DNA of 64,000 nt from JAJPJE01 sp963848375 (GCA_963848375.1 CAWKDK010000029.1:124001-188000); one strand, 5' to 3'. Shown: positions 17,241 through 27,604, counted from the stretch's first letter. Notes: generated from the sequence alone by a model not told the origin. Program-made: numbers and translations.

Positions 17241-19824
17241 ATGGCAGCTCCTGGAACTTCCCTGGGTCCCTACTCAATCGTCGGCTCTATCGGAGCCGGT
17301 GGCATGGGCGAAGTCTATCGCGCGCGCGATTCTCGCCTTGGACGTGACGTCGCGATCAAGATTCTGCCCGCGCAGTTCGCCGCCGATGCGGAGCGTCTAC
17401 GCCGCTTCGAGCAGGAGGCGCGTGCCGCTGCCGCTCTCAACGATCCGAACATCATGGCGATCTACGACCTGGGCACGCAGCCGAACGGGTCGCCGTACAT
17501 AGTCAGCGAGTTGCTTGAGGGCGAAACACTGCGCGATCGTCTCCGCTCTGGGCCGCTTCCGCAGCGAAAGGCTATTGAGTATGCGGCGCAGATCGCACGC
17601 GGTCTGGCTGCCGCACATGACAAGCACATCGTTCATCGCGACCTGAAGCCCGAGAACATCTTTATTACAAAAGATGGTCGCGTGAAGATCCTGGACTTCG
17701 GCCTGGCAAAGCTGATCGAGCATGGCATCGGCGATCAGCAGACGTTTGCTCCAACCGGGGGCGCCACCAGTCCGGGCGTGGTGCTCGGCACCGTGGGCTA
17801 CATGTCGCCGGAGCAGGTGCGCGGCCAGGAAACCGATCATCGCTGCGATATTTTCAGCTTCGGCGCCATTCTTTACGAGATGCTTTCCGGCAAGCGTGCG
17901 TTCCGAGGGGAGACCGCCGCCGACACCATGAGCGCGATCCTGAAAGACGATCCGCCGGAGCTGACGGAAACGAATCGCGCCATATCGCCGGCCATTGAGC
18001 GGATCGTGCGGCATTGCCTGGAGAAGAATCCCGACGAGCGTTTCCAATCCGCGCGTGATATCGCTTTCAACCTCGAGGCGCTCTCCAGCATTTCCTCCGG
18101 TTCACAGCAGGCTGCCGCAGCCGGCTCGGTAGGTTGGTCCCGCTCACGCCGCCGCATGACCTTCGCTGCCGTTGGCGTGATCGGTCTACTCGCGGCTTCC
18201 GCTCTTGCCTGGTGGGCTGGGGCCAACAGCTCCAGAGGTGACTTCCCGAGCTACAAACCGATCACCTTTCGGCGAGGATCGATCGGCAACGCGCGTTTCG
18301 GCCCAGACGGTCAGACGGTGATCTACTCCGCCTCATGGGAAGGAGCGCCCAGCGACATCTACACCGGACGTACCGACAGCCTTGGCGAGCGCCCGATGGG
18401 CTTCGCGAATGCGGAACTGTTGGGCATTTCCTCCGCGGGTGAGATGGCGATTCGCACGAACACGATTGGCATGGGCGGATTCGCACGTCGCGGGCTGCTC
18501 TCGATCGTGCCTACTGCGGGTGGAGCGCCTCGTCCGATCATCGAGAATGTCCAGGACATCGATTGGTCCGCGGACGGCAAGCAGATGGCGATCGTGCGCT
18601 TCGCCCCTGAGAAAGATCTATGGCGCCTTGAGTTTCCTGTGGGGAAGGTGCTTCTCGAGGGTTCGAACTGGGTTAGTGCTCCGCGCATTTCGCCTGATGG
18701 AAAACACATTGCGTTTTACGATCACGGCAATTCCGGTGGAGACGATCGCGGCGCGGTCGCCGTCGTGGATATGGATGGGAAAAAGACTGTGTTGTCTGAG
18801 AACTGGGCGAGTCTGCAAGGCTTGGCCTGGTCTCCGCGCGGGGATGAGATCTGGTTCACTGCGAGTCCGGGCGAGATTCACAATATGTACGCGGTGACCT
18901 TGAGCGGCAAGGTGCGGCGACTGGCCAGCATGCCGGCCGATGTCGAACTGCAAGACGTGAGAGCCGATGGCAAAGTCCTGCTGAAAAAACAGGCATGGCA
19001 TTTTGAAATTTATGGCGGGGAAGAAGGTCAGGCCACGGAACGCAAGCTCGATTGGCTGGATTGGTCCCTGCTGCGTGCCATGTCCAACGACGGCAAGTAC
19101 GTGCTCTTCGAGGAAGAAGGCGAGGGCGGAGGTCCCGACTACACGGTCTACATCCGTCCGACTGATGGCTCGCCCGCAATCGCTCTCGGTCACGGCCTCG
19201 GCGTTGCGTTCTCCCCGGATAACAGCTCGGTACTGACGGCAACCGCGAAGTCGCCAGCGCAATTTGTGCTTGCAACCCACGGGTGCAGGCGAGGCGCGCA
19301 CCGTCACTCATGATCAAATCGACCATCTTGGCGCGCGTTTTCTTCCCGACGGCAAGCGTGTTGTTTTCATAGGCCGCGAAAGCGGCCATGCTGCGCACAT
19401 TTATCTGCTCGATCTCGATAGCGGCGCCACTAAGCCGATTACCCCGGAAGGTGTGGTCGGGAGAGCCCTGTCGCCGGATGGGAAATTTGTCGTCGTTAAG
19501 TCGAAAGGCACCTGGATGAAGTGGCCGGTTGAAGGCGGCGATCCCACGCCCATTGCTGGCCTTAAGAATGATGACATCGTGGTTGCGTGGAGCGGCGACG
19601 GCAAACAACTCTATCTATGCCGGGCTGACGAAGCGCGTCCGCGTCGCGTCTACCTGTTCGACCTTGCCACCGGGAACCGAACATTGTGGAAGAGCCTTGG
19701 GCCGCCGGACTGGACGGGTGCGCCCGGCGCATCGATTCCGGTTATCAGCGGGGACGGCAAACATTACGCATATCTGGTTAACCGTTCGCTGGCGGATCTG
19801 TATGTGGTGAGTGGATTGAAGTAG
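17241..19824 (+). CDS. Ser/Thr protein kinase with TolB-like propeller (frameshifted)
   Basis: A transmembrane Hanks-type kinase. The kinase domain has the Gly loop GAGGMGEVYRARD, Lys in DVAIKIL, catalytic loop HRDLKPENI and DFGLAK, then GYMSPEQV. One transmembrane helix (FAAVGVIGLLAASALAWWAG, near residue 315) leads to an extracytoplasmic beta-propeller of PD40/TolB-like repeats (FSPDNSS, LSPDGKF). An extra base at 19271 breaks the frame in the propeller; the rest continues to 19824. Corrected length is about 860 residues. Acidobacteria carry many such kinases. It converges on hybD with 28 bases between. Confidence 0.88.
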
Positions 19825-19852
19825 AGGCGCTAGCCGACCCTCGTGGTGGCAT

Positions 19853-20407
19853 CTAGTGAACGGATGTTGCGGCCGCCTGCGTAGGCGTCCACCAAATATC
19901 TGGCTCCGCCTGATTCGTTGCGAGGGAACACGGTACGCCAAGCCGCCGCAGTTCAGCGCGCACCACGTCGATTGCGAGCTCGACTGTGTTTCTAACTTCG
20001 GCACTGAGTTCGCAGCCCGCGTCGTAGGTTCGTCCTGTGATTCCGACCAGTAACAATTCTTTCGGGCAGATGCCCATCAGATCAGCAGTCAGTAGCGATT
20101 CCCCCAGCGCGGGGGAGTGCGGGTCCATGCGCACGGAAATGCCATGGCGCAAAATATCTTCTTTGCGGTAAAGCGTGATCGTTCCAGCGGGCCGGTCGTT
20201 TTCAACGGAGTCGACCAGAATCACCGCGTCCATGCCGACGAGATTGTCGATGAAGTCGAGCGCCGGAGTGCCAACGTCGAGAACCTGAACGTTGGGATCG
20301 AACTCATAGCTCGCCTCGAGAGTGCGAACTACGTACGGTCCCACCCCGTCGTCGCCCAATAAGATGTTGCCGATTCCAATGATGGCCACTTTGGAAACAG
20401 TCTTCAC
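19853..20407 (-). CDS. hybD: [NiFe]-hydrogenase maturation endopeptidase
   Basis: Cleaves the C-terminal extension of the hydrogenase large subunit after nickel insertion. The 184-residue product has the protease signature IIGIGNILLGDDGVGPYVV (nickel-binding Glu position replaced by Asp-Asp as often seen), DVGTPALDFIDN and the central ILVDSVE. Its GTG start (20407) overlaps the stop of hybC as GTGA, so the two are translationally coupled. A longer upstream frame is an antisense-free extension into hybC and was rejected. Last gene of the leftward hyb operon. Confidence 0.88.
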   Translation of the reverse strand: MKTVSKVAIIGIGNILLGDDGVGPYVVRTLEASYEFDPNVQVLDVGTPALDFIDNLVGMDAVILVDSVENDRPAGTITLYRKEDILRHGISVRMDPHSPALGESLLTADLMGICPKELLLVGITGRTYDAGCELSAEVRNTVELAIDVVRAELRRLGVPCSLATNQAEPDIWWTPTQAAATSVH

Positions 20408-22105
20408 AGGACCTTCACCTTGGCGATCTGCTTGCCCGATGGATCGAACGTGTGACACGCGCAGGCCATGCATGGATCGAACGAGTGCACCGTGCGCAGT
20501 ACCTCAAGGGGTCGCTCCGGATCTGCGATCGGATTCCGCAGCAACGACGCTTCGTACGGTCCATGATTTCCGGCATTGTCGCGCGGGCTGGCATTCCACG
20601 TTGATGGAACGACGGCCTGGTAGTTCTTGATCTTGCCATTGTCGACGACAACCCAGTGTGAGAGCGTTCCGCGAGGCGCTTCATGTGTGCCCACCCCGAG
20701 CACTTCGCCACTCGGGAAGCTGGGCGGATTGTGCACAGTAGGTATCACCCTTCGAGATGTTGTCGACGAGCAGCTGCCAGTGCTTTTGCGCGAGATCGGC
20801 GAGCATGGCGGCGCGAATCGCGCGTGCGGCATGGCGTCCCATAGTGGATTGCAACATATCGACCGTGACCTGCTTGCCGGAGACGCTGGAAATCGTCGCG
20901 AGCGCGGCGTCCGTCCATTTACGAGTGAGCGGATCGCCTTGCGCATAACCGATGAGGATCTGCGCGAGCGGGCCGACTTGCATTGGGTGCCCCTGGAAGC
21001 GGGGAGCCTTGACCCACGTGTACTTCTTGTCAGCCTGCCAGTCGGTGAACTCGGGAATGGTTTCGCCCTTCCACGGATGCAGGTTGGTTTTGCCCTCGTA
21101 GTACGCATGCGCAACGTCTTCGGTGACGCCGTCACGGAACGGAGCATCGGCGGCGCTGCTGAACTTGTGCACGTCGCGGATGTTGCCGTCGAGAATGTAG
21201 CCGCCGGGCAGATCGAACATGGTGCCCTTGGCATCGAGCGGGAGATCGGGGACAGCGAGATAGTTCTTCACGCCGGAACCATAGTTGAACCAGTCGGAGT
21301 ACATTGCGGCGATCGCGCACGCGTCGACAAAGTACACCTGCTGGACGAAGGTGGTGACTTCGCTCATCAGCACTTTGATCGCTTCCAGGCGATTCATGTT
21401 CAGAGCGGCCTGGCTATCGAGATTGATGGCGTTGGCAACGCCGCCGACGGTGAGGTTTTGTATGTGCGGCGTCTTCGCGCCCAACATGCCGACAACCTGG
21501 TTGGCCTTACGCTGATAATCGAGCGCCTGTAGATAGTGCGAGAAGGCGAGCAGATTGACGTCGGGCGAGAGACGCATCGCCGGATGGCCCCAATAGCCAT
21601 TCGCGAAAATGCCAAGCTGACCGCTGGCAGCGACACCCTTCACCTTGTCCTGCGCGAACTTCATCTGCTCTTTGGAGTTGCCGGTCCACGGCGAAATGCT
21701 TTCGGCCAAGGACGCGGTCTTCGCCGGATCCGCCTTCGGCACCTCCATCACGTCGACCCAATCGAGCGCAGAGAGCTGGTAGAAGTGCACGATGTGATCA
21801 TGCAATCCGTGATTGATCAGAATCAGGTTGCGGATGTATTGCGCGTTGGCAGGAATCTCCAGTTTGAGCGAGTCTTCAACCGCGCGAACGCTCGCCATGG
21901 CGTGCACCGTGGTGCATACGCCGCAGAAACGCTGGGTGAAGAGCCAGGCTTCGCGAGGGTCGCGACCCTGGAGAATGCGCTCGATGCCGCGCCACATGGT
22001 GCACGATGCCCATGAATTCGCAACCGCGCCGTCGTCAATTTCCACGTCGATGCGGAGATGTCCTTCGATTCTGGTGATTGGGTCAATGGTAATGCGCTTC
22101 GTCAT
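20404..22105 (-). CDS. hybC: [NiFe]-hydrogenase large subunit, Hyb type (frameshifted)
   Basis: Carries the Ni-Fe active site that oxidises H2. It aligns by eye with E. coli HybC from ITRIEGHLRIDVEI onward: proximal motif RFCGVCTTVHA (L1), GQLGIFANGYWGHPAM, and distal motif DPCMACACH (L2), followed by a 15-residue tail (TFDPSGKQIAKVKVL) of the kind removed by HybD. One extra base at 20740, after NISKGDT, breaks the frame; corrected length is 566 residues. The group 1c-like affiliation is inferred from the HybC likeness and the operon order. Starts ten bases after hybB. Confidence 0.92.
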
Positions 22106-22115
22106 TGTGAACGCT

Positions 22116-23390
22116 CTATAAAAGAATGTTTGAATCGGTTAATGCGTATTCTGGAGTCAAGGCCGAGCCGGACCGCGCGTCTTCTTCACGCGCTTCCATC
22201 TGCTGCCAGCTGTAATTCGGCGCCGGCAAAATCGCCAGGTTCTTCACTGCCCACACGAACGCGGCGACCGCGAGCGAAACAAATCCGACGGAGATCAGCA
22301 ACTCGATCGCAGACGGGAAGTAAAACGCTCCGGGCTTAGGTTGAAATGCCAGTGTCGTTGGGTTGAATCGATACAGCATGCCGCCCACAGCGGCGACCAG
22401 GTGCGCGTGGAACATGAGCCGCGCGTCTTTGTACTTCGCCGAGTCGATGAGCATGACGACGGCGACGCCGAGGAATAGCATCTCGATCCAGAACAGCCCG
22501 GCGTAAATGTTCATCTGGAATGCGAGGAGAAGCTTGCCTTCGATCACGATGTCGAAGAGGCGGACAAACATCCAGCTGCCGATGATCCACGCGGTGATGC
22601 GGTTCATTTCGCTCAGCACGTCAACGTCGAACGGGCGATCCCAAACCAGCGAGCAGAAGAGCAGTGTTCCGGCAACGCAGGCGAAGCCCATGAACGCCGC
22701 GGCCCAGACGTAGAGCAGAGGGAGCAGTGGAGTCTGCCAAAGTCCGTGAACGCGGTTGCCGCCAAGCAGCATCAACGCGCCGAGCGAAGACTGGTGCATC
22801 GCGGGGAGTATGTATGCGAGTCCGACGACCAGTGGATAAAACTTGTACATCACCTTCTCGGCTTTTTCGATCAATGGCCGGAATTGCGGGCGATGTTTGT
22901 GAAACCAGTCGAGAACCGGCGGGACATTTTCCATCAGCAACGGGAACATCGCATACGTGGGCATGCAAACCGCAACTTCGAGCAGCGGCGAATGCAGGTT
23001 CCAGCGCCATGGGGTGAAGACCCAGTAGAAGTTCCACGGGCGGCCAACATCGACGCCGAGGAGCATCAAGCCAGAAGCATAGGCGAGAAAGCTGGTGAGC
23101 AACGCGGTGCGCATCACCACATGTAGGCGATGGCGCCGGAAGATCCACGCAGCGATGCCGATCGAGAAGCCGCCGGAGCCGAGTCCGGTGAGCACCATGA
23201 TATTGAAGGTCTTCCAAATGCCCCAGGCGTACGCGTCGTTCATGCCGCTGGCTGGACCGAGTCCGGAGAGCTCGCGATAGGTCACGAGTCCGAGCGCCAG
23301 CGCGCCCAATGCGCAAATCAGCTTGAAGGGCTTGGTCAGCAGCGGCACGTTGAATACGGGTACGCAACGATCCCAACGTTCGATGTTCAT
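22116..23390 (-). CDS. hybB: hydrogenase membrane subunit, NrfD/HybB family
   Basis: A 424-residue integral membrane protein with about ten hydrophobic helices, of the NrfD/PsrC/HybB family. It anchors the periplasmic hydrogenase and passes electrons to quinone. Recognisable stretches are AYAWGIWKTFNIMVLTGLGS, LMLLGVDVGRPWNFYWVF and AMHQSSLGALMLLGG. The ATG at 23390 overlaps the stop of hybA as ATGA. A much longer upstream frame is a shadow of hybA and was rejected. Fourth position in the O-A-B-C-D order means menaquinone reduction is the expected output. Confidence 0.9.
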   Translation of the reverse strand: MNIERWDRCVPVFNVPLLTKPFKLICALGALALGLVTYRELSGLGPASGMNDAYAWGIWKTFNIMVLTGLGSGGFSIGIAAWIFRRHRLHVVMRTALLTSFLAYASGLMLLGVDVGRPWNFYWVFTPWRWNLHSPLLEVAVCMPTYAMFPLLMENVPPVLDWFHKHRPQFRPLIEKAEKVMYKFYPLVVGLAYILPAMHQSSLGALMLLGGNRVHGLWQTPLLPLLYVWAAAFMGFACVAGTLLFCSLVWDRPFDVDVLSEMNRITAWIIGSWMFVRLFDIVIEGKLLLAFQMNIYAGLFWIEMLFLGVAVVMLIDSAKYKDARLMFHAHLVAAVGGMLYRFNPTTLAFQPKPGAFYFPSAIELLISVGFVSLAVAAFVWAVKNLAILPAPNYSWQQMEAREEDARSGSALTPEYALTDSNILL

Positions 23391-24338
23391 AACTGCGCCC
23401 TCAAACCAGTTTTCTCTTCGTCTTCCTTCATGTGTTCCTGGTGTTTTTTGAAATTGCCGTTGATGACCCCCACCATCGACGCATAGAGCACCGCAGGCAC
23501 CGCCAGGTAGCTGTACACGCGCTTCTGCCACTTCAAGTATTTGCGGGGAACGGACTCGGATTCGAGTTTGGGCAATCCGAGATTCTCGAAAGCCACATGG
23601 GAGAGATACAGGACTTGCGTGCCGCCGCCTTCGGTCTCGCCGTAAACGTGATCGTCGTGATATTTGCCGGGATGATTCTTGATGCGTGTCTTGGCTTCGA
23701 TCAGCAGATCGTCGCGCTTGCCGAAAATCACGGCGTGGGTCGGGCACACCGATGTGCAGGCCGGCTGATCGCCTTTGGCGAGCCGCTCCTTGCAGAGCTC
23801 ACACTTCACGATCTTCGGGTTGAAACCTTGCCATTGAAATTTGGGAATGTGGAACGGGCAGGAGATTTCGCAGTAGCGGCAGCCGACACAGACCTTTCGA
23901 ATTCCAAGTGATTACGCCGGTATTCTTATCCTTCTGTAGACCTTTGAACATGCACCCTGCAACGCAAGTCGGATCGACGCACTGCATGCACTGCTGCTTC
24001 ACGAAGGAGTATTCCTTGCCGTCGACCGGCTTATAGAGCTTGATGATGTTCTTGGTGAACGAATTCAGATCGCTGGCCGTGAGGTGCACGCCATCGCCGA
24101 GCTTCATCGCTTCCGGCAACAGATTGTTCGCTTCGGCGCAGGCAACTACGCACGATTGGCATCCGATACAGCGCGTCGTGTCGTAGAGCATGCCAACCGC
24201 ATTCTTAGGAGCCACGGGAGCTGGCTCCTCCGAATGCGCCACTCCGGAAAGAGTGACGAGAGAAGTGGATCCTACTGCGGCTGCTGCCGCACTTCCCACA
24301 GCGAATTTCTTGATCGCATCGCGTCGCGAGAATTCCAT
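23387..24338 (-). CDS. hybA: hydrogenase 4Fe-4S electron-transfer subunit (frameshifted)
   Basis: A ferredoxin-like subunit with a Tat leader (EFSRRDAIKKFAVGS) and four groups of Cys for [4Fe-4S] clusters: CIGCQSCVVAC, CMQCVDPTC, CVGCRYCEISCP and CELCKERLAKGDQPACTSVCP. The third group appears only after removing an extra base near 23894; without that the frame is split. Corrected length is 316 residues. A C-terminal hydrophobic helix (YLAVPAVLYASMVGVINGNF) anchors it, as in E. coli HybA. It links the small subunit to HybB. Its ATG follows the hybO stop by two bases. Confidence 0.88.
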
Positions 24339-24340
24339 CG

Positions 24341-25537
24341 CTATTTGCCTCCCACATCCTGCAGAGTGGAATCGGCTGTGTCGTCGGAAGAGGGTGCGGG
24401 TGGCGGGTTCTTGCCTTTGCCGCCCGGCAACCGGCTGGCGGCCATATACGCTGCGCCGCCGATTCCGCCAGCGATCAAGCCCGCAAGTCCGGCAGCCACT
24501 GTGCTCGCCGATCCGATAGGCATGTGAACCAAGGGCAGTTGCTCTGGAGGCGTGACGCGCTGGATGTCGACGGTCTGGAAAATCGGAATGCGGAAGCCGA
24601 CGGCTTTTTCGGTGCAGCCTACGCAAGGCGCGCCGATACCGATCGGCCATACATCAGGAGTCTCGTTGAATGGCTGCGTCGAGCAGGCGGCGTGCGTTGC
24701 CGGGCCTTTGCAGCCCAGCTTGTACAAGCACCAGCCGATGCGGTGGCCATCGTCTCCGAACTCTTTCGCGAAGCGGCCGGCATCGAAATGAGCGCGACGC
24801 GGGCAATGGTCGTGAATCAATCGGTCGTAGGCGAACTTCGGGCGATTGAACTGATCGAGTGCGGGCAGTTTGCCCATGGTTGCGTATTCGAGCACCGTGC
24901 CCAGCAGGTTGTAAGGATTCGGCGGGCATCCGGGAAGCGTGACGACAGGCTTGTCGGTGATGATCTGATCGACACCAACGGCGCCCGTTGGATTCGGATC
25001 GGCGGAAGGTACTCCGCCCCAGGATGCGCATGAACCCATCGCGACGACCGCCGCTGCCTTCGATCCCACGTCTTTCAAAACTTCGAGCGCCGGACGTCCC
25101 GCCAGCTTCATGTAGACGCCCTGGTCCTTCGTCGGAATCGATCCTTCGCATACCAGGATGAATTTCCCGGCATTTTGCTCAACCGCATCGCGCAACGACT
25201 TTTCAGCCTGGTAGCCGGAGGCAGCCATCAGCGTTTCGTGGTAGTCGAGGGAGATGACGTTCAGGATCAGGCTGGCAACATCGGGGCGGGAGGTTCGCAG
25301 CAGCGTTTCTGAGCAGCCGGTACAGTCCTGGAAATGCAGCCAGATGACGGACGGCTTTTTCGCCTGTCCGATGGCGTTCGCGATCGCCGTGGCTGAGGCT
25401 TTCTGTGTGAGGGTGAGGCCTACAGGAGCGGCAACCATTAGTACGCCGCAGAAAGAAAGGAAATCGCGGCGCGAGACTCCGGCATTTTTCAGGCTATTTC
25501 CGATTGTTTGCTTCTCAGGGAAGTCGGGCTTGGACAT
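24341..25537 (-). CDS. hybO: [NiFe]-hydrogenase small subunit
   Basis: A 398-residue small subunit that holds the Fe-S relay next to the active site. The Tat signal is SRRDFLSFCGVLMVAAPVG. The proximal cluster motif is LHFQDCTGCSE, further ligands lie in VVAMGSCASWGGV and TLPGCPPNP, and medial/distal ligands in GWCLYKLGCKG and APCVGCTE. A hydrophobic C-terminal helix (AGLAGLIAGGIGGAAYMAAS) can anchor it. The ATG at 25537 is chosen because AGGA lies nine bases upstream and the Tat motif is close. First gene of the operon; no hyp maturation genes are present in the window. Confidence 0.93.
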   Translation of the reverse strand: MSKPDFPEKQTIGNSLKNAGVSRRDFLSFCGVLMVAAPVGLTLTQKASATAIANAIGQAKKPSVIWLHFQDCTGCSETLLRTSRPDVASLILNVISLDYHETLMAASGYQAEKSLRDAVEQNAGKFILVCEGSIPTKDQGVYMKLAGRPALEVLKDVGSKAAAVVAMGSCASWGGVPSADPNPTGAVGVDQIITDKPVVTLPGCPPNPYNLLGTVLEYATMGKLPALDQFNRPKFAYDRLIHDHCPRRAHFDAGRFAKEFGDDGHRIGWCLYKLGCKGPATHAACSTQPFNETPDVWPIGIGAPCVGCTEKAVGFRIPIFQTVDIQRVTPPEQLPLVHMPIGSASTVAAGLAGLIAGGIGGAAYMAASRLPGGKGKNPPPAPSSDDTADSTLQDVGGK

Positions 25538-25667
25538 GAATGAGTTCCTTAACGTTAATAAGCGCCTTGGCACGCGGCGTTACGAAACCTGGGGTCGGCC
25601 CACGCCGGTGAACGAGTGTTCGGACCTGGCGGGCGGAGATGTTTATCTCATTGTGATTAACGATTGG

Positions 25668-25685
25668 CCGTGACAGAAATCACGG
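25668..25685. promoter_or_regulatory. CRP/FNR-like operator, proximal
   Basis: CCGTGACAGAAATCACGG has perfect six-base arms around a six-base spacer. The layout, GTGA-N6-TCAC, is that of CRP/FNR family operators. It ends 131 bases upstream of the hybO start. Confidence 0.55.
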
Positions 25686-25720
25686 TTCAATGTGAGTACC
25701 TGCCTGCCGCGTCAGAATGA

Positions 25721-25820
25721 AGGCGCGAACCGGCGAAAGCCGGCAGAGGTTCAGGCAAAGGCAGGGCAAAGGTGGAGTGCGATCTAGCGCCTCGAAAGCC
25801 CCGTAGATAGGGCATTTTCG
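25721..25820. ncRNA. candidate structured RNA element of unknown class
   Basis: Complementary segments nest well: AGGCGC (25721-25726) with GCGCCT (25787-25792); inside it GAACC (25727-25731) with GGTTC (25748-25752), plus the hairpin CCGGC-GAAA-GCCGG (25730-25743) which competes for one pair. A second hairpin follows, CGAAAGCCC (25793-25801) with GGGC-AT-TTTCG (to 25820). Read on the + strand the loops are purine-rich (GAAA, GGCAAAGG), which is usual for the sense strand of a structured RNA. The hyb genes, however, read the other way. I cannot name the class. Confidence 0.35.
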
Positions 25821-25926
25821 GTAGGTGGCCGCGATTCGACGCTGAATTATTCAACAGTTTTTAAAATTTCTCGGTGAACGTGCGCCGGACGATCGGAATG
25901 CGGTCTGTGATATCACGTACCCTACC

Positions 25927-25942
25927 CGTGACAGCGATCACG
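25927..25942. promoter_or_regulatory. CRP/FNR-like operator, distal
   Basis: CGTGACAGCGATCACG repeats the proximal site with two spacer changes, including the same CAGNNA spacer. It lies about 390 bases upstream of hybO and may support looping or a more distant promoter. Confidence 0.45.
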
Positions 25943-26009
25943 TGGGTTGGTCCGCCGCGCCGCGGAGGCTCTCCTCGTCGGAACGCTAATCGAGAAAAGC
26001 ATTGCCGAA

Positions 26010-26459
26010 TCACGGCTTCGCGCGCGCTTCCGCCTCGGCCAGCCAGCCGCGCCGCAACTGCTCTTCGGGGACATTCGAGAGGTAGGGCTTGATATCCAGA
26101 ATCGGCGTACCGTCGAGCATGTCGATGCCACGCACGTGCAATCGAGCACCTTCGCGGCGCAGCAGTGACACGACAGTTAGGCCGATCGGGTTCGGTCTAA
26201 ACGGGGACCGGGTCGCGAACACGCCATGAGGGCGAGTATCGGTAGGTGGCGTGGCCGTCAATTCGTATCCGGTGGAGCGATCGAAGGCCCAGATGACATA
26301 AAGATGAGAAAAACCTTCAATGTCGGCGAGGCCGATCTCGAATTCCGGCGCGATCTCAAGCACGCCCTCAACCTCGTGTTTCGCGCCAAGGCCGCGGGGA
26401 ACGTCCTTGGGATCTTTGTAAGGGCTAACGACGTGCCCAATCGGATTCATAAAGATCAT
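26010..26459 (-). CDS. trmO: TsaA-type tRNA methyltransferase (TrmO family)
   Basis: A 149-residue protein of the TrmO/TsaA (UPF0066) family, which methylates N6-threonylcarbamoyladenosine at tRNA position 37 using SAM. Family signatures are visible: IGHVVSPYKDPKDVPRG, HLYVIWAFDR, TRPHGVFATRSPFRPNPIGL and GIDMLDGTPILDIKPYL. The ATG at 26459 overlaps the stop of the upstream glycosidase gene as ATGA. The C-terminal extension of E. coli TrmO is absent, so this is the short form. The two genes appear translationally coupled though functionally unrelated. Confidence 0.85.
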   Translation of the reverse strand: MIFMNPIGHVVSPYKDPKDVPRGLGAKHEVEGVLEIAPEFEIGLADIEGFSHLYVIWAFDRSTGYELTATPPTDTRPHGVFATRSPFRPNPIGLTVVSLLRREGARLHVRGIDMLDGTPILDIKPYLSNVPEEQLRRGWLAEAEARAKP

Positions 26460-27604
26460 TGTGATGCCTGCGCCTTCTGCTGGTTGGATTCGCTCGTTAG
26501 TTCGCGAATGAGTTGCGTTTCGCGCTCGCGATAGGGAGTGCCATCCGCTTTGAAAATGTCGTGGAACCAGACTGGCGGTTGAGTATGAACATACGGATGC
26601 TGCCACGATTCCCACGGATAAATGGTCTGAGTTTTGCCGGCCACGAACCCCCAATTGATCGCGGCCACCTTGTATTTCTTCGCAATGGGAAGGATCGTGT
26701 CAAATGTGCTTCCAGCCGAGCGAGCCATGAACTCCGTGCACAGAATCGGGCGGTGCAGACCCTGCAGTGCGATCACGTGCGCTTCGAAATCCTCGGGCCA
26801 ACTGTAGTTGTGGAACGAGATAATGTCGGATTGTTCGAGTTGCGTGCGCTGGACGGGAGCCCACTTGGTCGCGTCCCTCCACTCGGCAGGCTTGCCTTCC
26901 CAAACGCCGCTGGTGAGAGGCTGTGAAGGATTGACGGAACGCGCCCACTCGAACACCTGTGGCAGTAGTGCCGCAACCAGCGCAACTTTGTTGGGAAGCT
27001 CCTCGCGTGAGGAAGCGTAGGCATTGTCAGGCTCGTTCCACACATCCCAGGCGAGGACACGCTGATCGTCCGCGAATGCACCGACAACGCCGACGACATA
27101 AGCCTTCAGGCGAGGATACTGCGAAGGATCACGTAACGCGCGAGCTCCGGGACTCTGCACCCAGCCTGAATTGTGTACGCCGGGAATGGGCGGGTGCTGG
27201 GGGCCGAGCTTCGGATTCGAGTCCCAGCACGAGTCAAACAAAACGAGGACTGGACGGATGTGGTGGCGCGCGCAAATCGCGAGAAACTGGTCCAGGCGCT
27301 GCTTGAATCCGTCGGCATCCTGTTGCCATAGCAGGTCGTGGAGGAAGACGCGCATGGTATTCATGCCGATCGCCTCCGCCCAGCCGAGTTCTTTGTCGAT
27401 CTCCTTGGGATCGAAGGTTGCGGCCTGCCACATTTCCAACTGATTAATTGCGTTGTCGGGAATGAAGTTGCTGCCTGCAAGCCACGGTTGTTGCCGATAC
27501 CACGTGTTGGCCTGTTCAATCGTCCAGCGCTGGCGTTGCGCGAACAAGGTTGTAGCAGTGCCGAGTAGCAAGAGAGCAAAAGTAAAAAGTCTTAGTCGAG
27601 TCAT
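26456..27604 (-). CDS. secreted GH5-like glycoside hydrolase
   Basis: A 382-residue secreted TIM-barrel enzyme. The signal peptide is TRLRLFTFALLLLGTATTLF. Conserved clan GH-A features are the acid/base Glu in LAWDVWNEPDNAY and the nucleophile Glu in RPILCTEFMAR, with WGFVAGKTQTIYPWESW near the C-terminus. The fold resembles GH5 or the catalytic domain of GH2; the exact family and substrate are not certain. I use ATG 27604; a second ATG lies one codon upstream. It is followed directly by trmO. Confidence 0.8.
   Translation of the reverse strand: MTRLRLFTFALLLLGTATTLFAQRQRWTIEQANTWYRQQPWLAGSNFIPDNAINQLEMWQAATFDPKEIDKELGWAEAIGMNTMRVFLHDLLWQQDADGFKQRLDQFLAICARHHIRPVLVLFDSCWDSNPKLGPQHPPIPGVHNSGWVQSPGARALRDPSQYPRLKAYVVGVVGAFADDQRVLAWDVWNEPDNAYASSREELPNKVALVAALLPQVFEWARSVNPSQPLTSGVWEGKPAEWRDATKWAPVQRTQLEQSDIISFHNYSWPEDFEAHVIALQGLHRPILCTEFMARSAGSTFDTILPIAKKYKVAAINWGFVAGKTQTIYPWESWQHPYVHTQPPVWFHDIFKADGTPYRERETQLIRELTSESNQQKAQASQ

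Larger units (their letters stand above)
25538..26009. promoter_or_regulatory. hyb operon upstream region
   Basis: About 470 bases without a gene, upstream of hybO and past the 3' end of trmO. It contains two near-identical CRP/FNR-like palindromes (25668-25685 and 25927-25942), a 10-base palindrome GTGATATCAC at 25907-25916, and a strongly foldable stretch at 25721-25820. The hyb promoter should be here, but I could not fix a -10/-35 or -12/-24 pair. Confidence 0.55.

Noticed and set aside
25907..25916. GTGATATCAC as a third regulator site
   Set aside because: It is a perfect palindrome but lacks the six-base spacer of CRP/FNR sites; ten bases is short enough for chance.
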